Source: CAWJHE01 sp964614855
Lineage (GTDB): Bacteria > Chloroflexota > Anaerolineae > Anaerolineales > UBA4823
NCBI GenBank assembly: GCA_964614855.1
Contig: CAZTMX010000008.1
Location: 1-38,524, forward strand
Reading direction: 5' to 3'
DNA length: 38,524 bases
Below are positions 31,996 to 38,524 of the stretch, piece after piece (positions within the stretch are counted from its first letter, which is position 1; each line of letters opens with the position of its first letter). A program made the translations under genes and the position numbers. Under the pieces are notes generated by a model, which saw only the letters and a program-made list of their open reading frames with translations, did not search any database and was not told the DNA's origin.

Positions 31996-34653
31996 ATGAA
32001 ATACCCTGACGGCATGTTCCCGAGAAATTTCGCTGAAAAAGAGCCATCTCCCAATTACCAGTTGCGTTTGCTGTTCATTCTGGTGGTGAGCATATTTTTC
32101 GCCGAAGTCCTGGCAATGATTGTGATCTATTACGTTCGCGTCGGGCAATATTGGCTTGAAACCCTGTTGGACGCGTCCATCATGGTGCTGTTTATTGTTC
32201 CGGTTCTTTATTTTTTTCATTTCCGCCCTCTTTCCCTTGAGATGACTGAACGAAAACGCAGCGAGCGTTTACTTGTAAATGTGTTGGAAAGCTTGCCGGT
32301 GGGTGTCTGGATTATCAATCGGGATGGAGGTATCCTGCACGGCAACCCGGCCAGCATTGATATCTGGGCTGGCGCTAAATATGGAGGTACAGATAGCTAC
32401 GCTGAGTACAAGGCCTGGTGGCTGGATAGTGGAGAACCGGTGGAAGCAGGTGAATGGGCAGCTTCACGTTCCCTGCAACAGGGGGTATCTATCCTGGACG
32501 AGGAAGTTGAAATCGAATGCTTTGATGGGTCACGCAAGATCATATTAAACTCGTCCACACCGATTTATGAACAAGGGGAAATCCAGGGAGCGATTGTCGT
32601 CAATCAAGATATCACGGAACGGAAGCGAGCCGAAGCATCCCTGGCGAAGAGTGAAGCGTTATTCAAAACTGCCTTTCAGGTGCTGCCGGTAGGCGCATGG
32701 ATCACAGATGAGACAGGCAAAATCATTCTCAGCAACCCGACTGGGCGCGAAATCTGGGCTGGCGCCAGGTATATCGGAACCGAGCAGTTTAACGAATATA
32801 AAGGCTGGTGGTTGAGCACGGGCCAGCGAATAGCAGCAGAAGATTGGGCGATTTCGCGGGCGATTAGCAAAGGCGAGACTTCTATCAATGAGGAGATTGA
32901 AATTGAGTGTTTTGACGGGGCTCACAAAATCATCTTGAACTCAGCTATCCCTGTTCGTGACGAGCAAGGCCAACTGCATGGGGTCTTTGTCGTCAATGAA
33001 GACATCACCCAACGAAAGCAGTACGAAGAAGCGCTCATTCAGAAAAATGAGTTGATACAGAAGGTATTTAACAGCATCGATGTGCTGATCGCATATATGG
33101 ATAGAGATTTTAATTTCATCGAGGTAAATGAAGCTTATGCTCAAGCAGGGGGACAGCCGCTGGATTTTTATCCCGGAAAATACATCTTTGACTTGTTCCC
33201 CTCCAGTGAAAACGAGGTAATTTTCAAACGAGTGGTTGAAACAGGAATTCCCTATACGATCACAGAACAGCCTTACCCACAAGTAGCCTCGCTAGAGGGT
33301 GATGTATCCTATTGGAATTGGAGTCTCCAACCAGTGCGGGCGGCAGATGGATCGGTTCAATGGGTTGTCTTGAGCTCAATTGATGTTACCGAAAGAAAGC
33401 GTGCAGAAATATTGTTGGAACTGCAGAACAAGCACCTAAACGAGCTGCGAATAGCCGAAAGCAAACAGCGCCAACTTGCAGAGACCTTGAATGAAGTCAG
33501 CCTGGCGCTCTCGCAAAGCCTGAATTTTGATAAGGTGATGGATACACTTCTGGAGTATGTCTGCCGTTTGGTCCCAGTTGATCGTGCCTATATTGTTGTG
33601 GCTGAAGATGAGACAAATCTAAAACTGCAGGCGATTTTCGGGTACGATCAAGAAGGGGACTCAATTCGTACAATCGACCCGTCGAATGATTTGTTTGAAA
33701 GACCGTATTTACAAAAAGTGATGTCTACCGGTAAAACCTTGCTAATCCCAGACACCCAGGTTTATCCCGGCTGGAAAACCCTGTTGACACAAGAATCGAT
33801 CCGCTGCTGGCTGGGTATCCCAATAAACGCCGGCAGTCAAACGATCGGTGTGCTGGCTTTAGCTGCAACCCAGGCCAACCACTTTACCCAAGAGCATCTC
33901 AGGTTGTCTGAGGCGATCGCTACACAGGCTTCTGTGGCTATCCAAAATTCCTGGCTGTTCGAGCAGGTGCGTGCTGGTCATGAGCGCATGAAATCCCTTT
34001 CGCGCAGGCTGGTAGAAGTACAGGAAAATGAGCGGCGCTACATTGCCCAGGAACTGCATGATGAAGCCAGCCAATCCCTTACAGCGCTGATTTTTGGGCT
34101 GCGACTTCTGGAACAGGACGCCCATAATCCCGAAAAAATCATCCAACAGGTCGAAGAGCTTAAAAATCTAACGGACGGCGTGCTGGAAGAGCTTCACCGG
34201 CTTGCCATGGGTTTACGCCCGGTCAGCCTGGATTACCTGGGTCTGGTATCGGCTGTGGAACAGTTGGTAAAAGATACCGATAAACGGTACAATCTAAATG
34301 TCCGTTTTCGTGCGAGCGGGTTATCAGCAGATATGCGCTTACCTGAGCATTTCGAGACAGGGATTTATCGAGTCATCCAGGAGGCACTCACAAATGCAAT
34401 CCGGCATGCCAGGGCGAACAGTATCGATGTAATCCTGGAACTGTGTGAAGGGAAAATCATCGCGGTGGTTGAGGATGATGGTATTGGTTTTGATCCATCG
34501 CAACCCTATAAGAGCGGTCACCTCGGGTTAGTGGGTATGCAGGAGCGGGCGCAGATGATGTCAGGCACATTGCATGTTGAAAGCTTTCCTGGTTCTAGAA
34601 CCACAGTTGTATTGGAGGCGCCTTATGACGAAGCGTATCCTGATCGCAGATGA
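31996..34653 (+). CDS. Membrane sensor histidine kinase: 3 PAS, GAF, HisKA_3, HATPase
   Basis: 885 residues. Two N-terminal helices (LLFILVVSIFFAEVLAMIVIYYV and IMVLFIVPVLYFFHF) anchor it. PAS domains follow at about 90-215, 220-345 and 350-475; the first two are close duplicates sharing IWAGA, EYK-x-WW and IECFDG motifs. A GAF domain (about 495-655) precedes the NarL-type dimerisation region with phospho-acceptor His688 in QELHDEASQSLTALIF and an HATPase_c domain (ALTNAIRHA, EDDGIGFDP, GLVGMQERA). GAGGAG lies upstream of the ATG at 31996. It overlaps the response regulator gene by 29 bases. The stimulus is unknown. Confidence 0.92.
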   Translation: MKYPDGMFPRNFAEKEPSPNYQLRLLFILVVSIFFAEVLAMIVIYYVRVGQYWLETLLDASIMVLFIVPVLYFFHFRPLSLEMTERKRSERLLVNVLESLPVGVWIINRDGGILHGNPASIDIWAGAKYGGTDSYAEYKAWWLDSGEPVEAGEWAASRSLQQGVSILDEEVEIECFDGSRKIILNSSTPIYEQGEIQGAIVVNQDITERKRAEASLAKSEALFKTAFQVLPVGAWITDETGKIILSNPTGREIWAGARYIGTEQFNEYKGWWLSTGQRIAAEDWAISRAISKGETSINEEIEIECFDGAHKIILNSAIPVRDEQGQLHGVFVVNEDITQRKQYEEALIQKNELIQKVFNSIDVLIAYMDRDFNFIEVNEAYAQAGGQPLDFYPGKYIFDLFPSSENEVIFKRVVETGIPYTITEQPYPQVASLEGDVSYWNWSLQPVRAADGSVQWVVLSSIDVTERKRAEILLELQNKHLNELRIAESKQRQLAETLNEVSLALSQSLNFDKVMDTLLEYVCRLVPVDRAYIVVAEDETNLKLQAIFGYDQEGDSIRTIDPSNDLFERPYLQKVMSTGKTLLIPDTQVYPGWKTLLTQESIRCWLGIPINAGSQTIGVLALAATQANHFTQEHLRLSEAIATQASVAIQNSWLFEQVRAGHERMKSLSRRLVEVQENERRYIAQELHDEASQSLTALIFGLRLLEQDAHNPEKIIQQVEELKNLTDGVLEELHRLAMGLRPVSLDYLGLVSAVEQLVKDTDKRYNLNVRFRASGLSADMRLPEHFETGIYRVIQEALTNAIRHARANSIDVILELCEGKIIAVVEDDGIGFDPSQPYKSGHLGLVGMQERAQMMSGTLHVESFPGSRTTVVLEAPYDEAYPDRR

Positions 34654-35293
34654 CCATGGTCTGATACGGGCGGGGTTGCGGGCACTGCTTCAAGAAGCCC
34701 CTGATCTTGAAGTGGTTGGCGAAGCAGAAAACGGCCTTATCCTGCTCAAGCTTGTGTCTGAATTCAAACCGGATATTGTCCTGATGGATATCAGCATGCC
34801 TGAGATGAGTGGGATCGAAGCCACGCGCAAGGTGAGAGAAATATCCCCCAACACGCGCGTTTTGGCGTTGACTGTCCATGAAGATGAGGGGATGTTGCGG
34901 GAGATGATCCGGGCTGGTGCCCATGGATATATCATCAAGCGGGCTATCGAAGCGGATTTGCTCCAGGCGATCCAGGTGGTTTCACAAGGGTATATCTATG
35001 TCTACCCGGCGTTGACGGGTGCGTTGGTGCAAGACCTTTCTCCGCATTCCCGTTCCAACTCCCAGGGTCAAGAAGCACTCACCGGGCGCGAGACGGAGGT
35101 GTTGGTTTTGCTGGCGCGCGGTTACACCAACCGCCAGATTGCTCAAGAATTGAACCTAAGCCCGCGTACAATCGAAGGGTACCGCTCCAGCCTGGTGAGC
35201 AAACTTGGATTTAAGAGCCGTGTCGATCTGATGAATTATGTCGATGAACACAATTTAGACGAAAAGAAAGCGAATAGAAATATAACAGGCTAG
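34625..35293 (+). CDS. NarL/FixJ-family response regulator
   Basis: 222 residues. Receiver domain with ILIADDHGLIRAGLRALL, phosphorylated Asp55 in VLMDISMPEMSG, and the conserved Thr and Lys of LALTVHEDEG and YIIKRA. A LuxR-type helix-turn-helix (LTGRETEVLVLLARGYTNRQI) forms the C terminus. The ATG at 34625, inside the kinase gene, gives the canonical start TKRILIADDH. It is the cognate partner of the upstream kinase. A strong terminator follows. Confidence 0.95.
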   Translation: MTKRILIADDHGLIRAGLRALLQEAPDLEVVGEAENGLILLKLVSEFKPDIVLMDISMPEMSGIEATRKVREISPNTRVLALTVHEDEGMLREMIRAGAHGYIIKRAIEADLLQAIQVVSQGYIYVYPALTGALVQDLSPHSRSNSQGQEALTGRETEVLVLLARGYTNRQIAQELNLSPRTIEGYRSSLVSKLGFKSRVDLMNYVDEHNLDEKKANRNITG

Positions 35294-35343
35294 CGATCAA
35301 TCTGATCGACACGACATCGAAATAAGCAAATATCATTTAATCT

Positions 35344-35378
35344 CTCGACCCCGTAGAAAATACGGGGTCGAGGCTTTT
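35344..35378 (+). terminator. Rho-independent terminator of the two-component operon
   Basis: Perfect 12-bp stem CTCGACCCCGTA (35344-35355) / TACGGGGTCGAG (35361-35372), loop GAAAA, then GCTTTTAA. One of the clearest terminators in the window. Confidence 0.85.
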
Positions 35379-35531
35379 AAATAGCGTATCAATAGGTACC
35401 TTTATGAGGAATTTATCCCACCTACCTCAGTACTTATGTGAGACAAATTTGCCAAAAAGTATGGTTGTTTCTCCGCTTACGGATATATACCTTATCCGAT
35501 ATATTTCGCCTGCATAAAGATTTTGAAACCC

Positions 35532-36416
35532 ATGAGTATTTTGGTAAATCAAAAGATGACCAGCCTTATCCAGTACCAGGCAAATCCAGAGGAGACAAAG
35601 CGAGTAGCCATGACCTTATATGGTCAGGGGAACTTATTTATAAAGTTGGGAGATTCCATAGATAGGTTACTGGAAGGGCTGATCCCGCTGGATGTGGAAC
35701 CTTTGGACATTGGCGACGGGAGACTCGAAGCCACCATCCAATACAGCCTGCTTACAATTATTCAGTACATCGAAGAACTGGATAACAACCAGTTAGTTGA
35801 GGCGCTGCGCAACCGTGTGGATCTGAAGTATGCCTTGCATTTACCACTGATGGGTCCCAGTTTTCAAGCGGATGCTTTTTGCGATTTCCGCAAACAGGTG
35901 TTTCAAAGACCTGCTATCCAGCAAATTCTACAAGATATGTTGGAAAGATTAACTCAGTATGGTCTGTTTGAGCAGAAGAACGAACGAGGTGTGAGTGCAC
36001 TTCAGTTACTTATCGCTGTCTGCACCTTAAACAGGTTCAATGAAGTGGTGGAAACCATGAACCGGGTATTGGAAGCGCTGGCAGTCACAGACCCAGAATG
36101 GCTGCGCCAGGTAACCCTGCCCTATTGGTATGATCGCTATAACCGGCGGCAGCGCTCACCCATAACACCATTCTCGGATCAGAAATGGCATAACCGGGCG
36201 CTGCTGATTGCGACAGATATCCAGTATTTGTTGGGGGAAATTGATAAATCTCGCTTCTATGATTTAACTGCATTACGTGAGGTTCAAGATATCAGACGGG
36301 TGTGGGATGAACAATTTATCATTTTTTCCAGCGGGACAGACAACGCCCCGGTTTTTAAGTGGCGTCTGACCCAATGTGCTTCCTGTAGCGCAGCCTCTGT
36401 GGCTAAGGAAGCATAA
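35532..36416 (+). CDS. Truncated IS1182-like transposase N-terminal (DUF772) protein, possibly domesticated
   Basis: 294 residues aligned by eye with the N-terminal half of IS1182-type transposases: NPEETKRVAMTLYGQGNLF, then NQLVEALRNRVDLKYALHL and FCDFRKQVFQRPA match the DUF772 DNA-binding region, and WLRQVTLPYWYDRYNRRQ the linker after it. The position of the first catalytic Asp (usually RTDSTHV) reads ERGVSALQL, and the whole DDE core is missing; the frame ends with an unrelated-looking Cys-rich tail. No terminal inverted repeats are visible. It could be decay or exaptation as a DNA-binding protein; long intact frame favours the latter slightly. ATGs at 35532 and 35556 both lack a clear ribosome site. 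Confidence 0.6.
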   Translation: MSILVNQKMTSLIQYQANPEETKRVAMTLYGQGNLFIKLGDSIDRLLEGLIPLDVEPLDIGDGRLEATIQYSLLTIIQYIEELDNNQLVEALRNRVDLKYALHLPLMGPSFQADAFCDFRKQVFQRPAIQQILQDMLERLTQYGLFEQKNERGVSALQLLIAVCTLNRFNEVVETMNRVLEALAVTDPEWLRQVTLPYWYDRYNRRQRSPITPFSDQKWHNRALLIATDIQYLLGEIDKSRFYDLTALREVQDIRRVWDEQFIIFSSGTDNAPVFKWRLTQCASCSAASVAKEA

Positions 36417-36488
36417 CGCAATACGCTAACAACCATGTGTACCGGTAATTTTTCTAACCTATATATTCGTTTTTGAAGGAGATACCGC

Positions 36489-38524
36489 ATGAACAGAAGG
36501 AAATTTTTGAATATCTTGTTTTTGCTGGCGCTTCTGGTCTCCATGATTGGAGGCAATACCAGCGCGGTAAAGGCCGAACCCACCTTGCCGCCTGTGCCCG
36601 ATAGACCTGAACGTGTGACCCAGGCAGAACGCCAGGCTGCAGCAGATCGGGCAGCAGCCGGTGGTTTTGAGCTGGAGAGCGTAGGCGCAGGCGATATGGC
36701 CATGCCAATGGATGCGCCGCGCTATTTCAGCCATCCCAACTACGCCAACAGCCCGCTGCCCAGTAATGTGGTGGCTGAATGGAACGCCATCGCCCAGGAT
36801 ATCTTGCAGCCGGCGCCTATGCCGGGGATGCCGATGACCATGGGCGGGATTTCAATGTCAGCTGCATTTGTCTACCTGGGGTACACCCAGGCAGCCATCT
36901 ACGATGCGCTGGTGGCGATCGAAGGCGGCTACCAGCCTTATGCTTACACTGCAGGCGCAGTCGACCCCACTGCCTCGCGTGAAGCCGCTGTAGCGGCGGC
37001 AGCCTATACTGTGCTCAAGCACTATTTACCTACGGAACCCACGCTGGATAGTAAATATGCAAACGCACTTGCAGCCATCAAAGACAGCCCCGAGAAAACA
37101 GCCGGGATTGCCATTGGTCAGAATGCAGGCAATGCGGTGATTACGCTGCGCACAGGCGATGGTCTGCTGGACCTGACAGAAGTCTACACCGTGCTGCCGC
37201 CCGGTCCTGGTATCTGGGAGCCGACGGTGCTGCCGGACGGCACCATCGTGCCGCCCGTGGACCCGTGGATGGCGACACTAAAGCCGTTCTTGCGCGTCGC
37301 GCCGGAACAATACCGCCCCGCGCCCCCACCCGCCCTGGATGATCCACAGTACCTGGCGGATCTGGCAGAAGTGCGAGATTACGGCGGTGCGGTGAGCGCC
37401 CTGCGTACGCCTGAGCAATTAGAAGCGGCGAAATTCTGGACTACCAACATGGTGATCCAGACCAACGCAGCCTACCGCCAGGTGGCTGAGAGCCGCGGGC
37501 TGAACCTGATCGACACTGCCCGCCTGATGGCGTTGGGCAATATGATCGCCACCGACAGCCTGGTGGCTACGTTTGACAGCAAGTACACCTACAGCTTTTG
37601 GCGTCCGGTGACCTCCATCCGCCACACCAACCCGGATGGCAGCTACTCGGCTACCGAATTGAATACCTGGATGCCGGCGGTGATGACCCCCAGCTTCCCC
37701 GAGTACGTAGCGGGGCATGGCTCGTTTGTGTCGGCGCAAGCCGAGCTGTACACGCAGTTCTTCGGCACTCCGCAGATTGAGATTGACCTGTCGAGCGGCG
37801 TGACGGGCACCACCCGGCACTATGCCACTGCTGATGATCTGCGGATCGAGATCGTCAACGCCCGTACCTGGGGTGGGTTGCATTACCGCAGCTCCAGCGT
37901 ACTGGCAGTTGCCATGGGACAGCAGCTTGTAACGGATGCCCTGGCCAGCAATTTTGTGGAAGACCCGGGTACAGACACCGGTGAGCATGCGTTTGTTACC
38001 GGCGGTATCCGCAAGTTCGTGGATGAACTGCCTTTGCTGTGCGATCCATCGCTTGGGCCCTGCACAGGCAACGGCACTGCCACGCTTGACCAATTCCTAC
38101 CGGTTGCAGTGCCTGATATCACCACTTACCCTGGCTCGGATTACTACGAAATCGGGCTGGTGCAGTACCGCGAACAGATGCACTCCGATCTCCCAGCTAC
38201 GCTGCTGCGCGGTTATGTACAACTTTCTACCACAGAAGTTCCTGGTGAGCATGTACAGCTGACGAACGCCAACCTGGACGGCAGCGAGACTGTGATCAAC
38301 GGTTACTTCGGCGTCACCCCGCCGCACTACCTTGGCCCGACAATTGTGGCGACTAAGGACCGCCCGGTGCGTATCCTGTTCCGCAACTTGCTGCCAACCG
38401 GGGCAGGCGGCAACCTGTTCCTGCCGGTGGATACCACGGTGATGGGTGCGGGGATGGGCCCCCTGATGGATCCTGAGATGGATACGGATGGGCAAAACCC
38501 GATGTGTGGGATGGAACCGAAACC
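36489..38524 (+). CDS. Tat-exported vanadium haloperoxidase-like / multicopper oxidase fusion, 3' truncated
   Basis: The frame is open from the ATG at 36489 (AAGGAG upstream) to the window end, 678 codons. A Tat-type signal (MNRRKFLNILFLLALLV) is followed by a vanadium-dependent haloperoxidase/PAP2-like domain to about residue 520 with its vanadate or phosphate site: Lys365-x6-Arg372-Pro373 (KYTYSFWRP), AGHGSF with His410, and ARTWGGLH with Arg459 and His465. From about residue 545 a second domain begins (YYEIGLVQYREQMHSDLP, LRGYVQL, HYLGPTIVATKDRPVRILF, NLFLPVDTTVMGAG), which is the first cupredoxin domain of a CotA-like multicopper oxidase; its copper ligands would lie beyond the window. 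There is no stop or restart between them, so this is a genuine fusion as sequenced. Substrate unknown; both domains are oxidases or peroxidases. Confidence 0.8.
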   Translation, partial: MNRRKFLNILFLLALLVSMIGGNTSAVKAEPTLPPVPDRPERVTQAERQAAADRAAAGGFELESVGAGDMAMPMDAPRYFSHPNYANSPLPSNVVAEWNAIAQDILQPAPMPGMPMTMGGISMSAAFVYLGYTQAAIYDALVAIEGGYQPYAYTAGAVDPTASREAAVAAAAYTVLKHYLPTEPTLDSKYANALAAIKDSPEKTAGIAIGQNAGNAVITLRTGDGLLDLTEVYTVLPPGPGIWEPTVLPDGTIVPPVDPWMATLKPFLRVAPEQYRPAPPPALDDPQYLADLAEVRDYGGAVSALRTPEQLEAAKFWTTNMVIQTNAAYRQVAESRGLNLIDTARLMALGNMIATDSLVATFDSKYTYSFWRPVTSIRHTNPDGSYSATELNTWMPAVMTPSFPEYVAGHGSFVSAQAELYTQFFGTPQIEIDLSSGVTGTTRHYATADDLRIEIVNARTWGGLHYRSSSVLAVAMGQQLVTDALASNFVEDPGTDTGEHAFVTGGIRKFVDELPLLCDPSLGPCTGNGTATLDQFLPVAVPDITTYPGSDYYEIGLVQYREQMHSDLPATLLRGYVQLSTTEVPGEHVQLTNANLDGSETVINGYFGVTPPHYLGPTIVATKDRPVRILFRNLLPTGAGGNLFLPVDTTVMGAGMGPLMDPEMDTDGQNPMCGMEPK

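Noticed and set aside
1..38524. tRNA, rRNA or riboswitch genes
   Set aside because: I examined the intergenic stretches and saw no cloverleaf, rRNA or recognisable riboswitch sequence.

Overview
The window looks like a chromosomal contig from a Chloroflexi bacterium of the Anaerolineae type, probably from a metagenome. The signs are a moderately G+C-rich background, a secreted protein carrying the 'YLPIIFKS'-like tag frequent in that group, abundant multiheme cytochromes, a truncated IS1182-like transposase relative and many two-to-five-gene operons with 4-base overlaps. Taxonomy is an inference; there is no rRNA or tRNA gene here to confirm it.

Layout. Bases 1-2923 (+): 5'-truncated CoA-binding protein, a terpenoid-cyclase-fold protein, a BNR-repeat protein split by an in-frame TAG, and a MoaD/ThiS-like protein. 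Bases ~2930-5530 are visibly A+T-rich and hold a frameshifted membrane protein, a secreted amidase_6-type protein and a secreted partner: probably an acquired island. Bases 5531-9135 (-): an octaheme cytochrome c / four-cluster ferredoxin / NrfD membrane oxidoreductase module followed by a decayed reading frame. A LysR regulator (9182-10099, -) diverges from a dodecaheme lipoprotein cytochrome and a lipoprotein with four rhodanese domains (10300-13548, +).

Bases 13781-15919 (-): a redoxin operon with DUF4345-like, DegV, a 25-residue membrane peptide and DUF1475-like genes. Bases 16020-27472 (-): a light/oxidative-stress region with TspO-like protein, DNA photolyase, CrtI-like oxidoreductase, M50-CBS protease, P-type ATPase, SRPBCC protein, alpha/beta hydrolase, MFS transporter and, at its head, a MerR-type regulator with the W-x9-EH and cobalamin-binding signatures of CarH/LitR photoreceptors. 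Bases 27664-31774: molybdenum-cofactor-related genes (GntR-PBP regulator, MocA, XdhC) plus an MFS transporter. Bases 31996-35293: a NarL-type two-component system. The end holds a truncated transposase-derived protein and a Tat-exported fusion of a vanadium haloperoxidase-like domain with a multicopper oxidase domain, running off the edge.

The most notable result is two separate genes interrupted by an in-frame TGA, each followed at the correct spacing by a bacterial SECIS-like hairpin: a redoxin whose TGA sits at the peroxidatic cysteine position (UPFC), and a dodecaheme lipoprotein cytochrome (GVG-U-GG). Both are best read as selenoproteins. A selenocysteine multiheme cytochrome next to a four-domain rhodanese lipoprotein would be an unusual extracytoplasmic electron/sulfur(selenium) transfer system. 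It is distinct from the TAG and poly-T disruptions elsewhere, which look like ordinary mutations or assembly errors.
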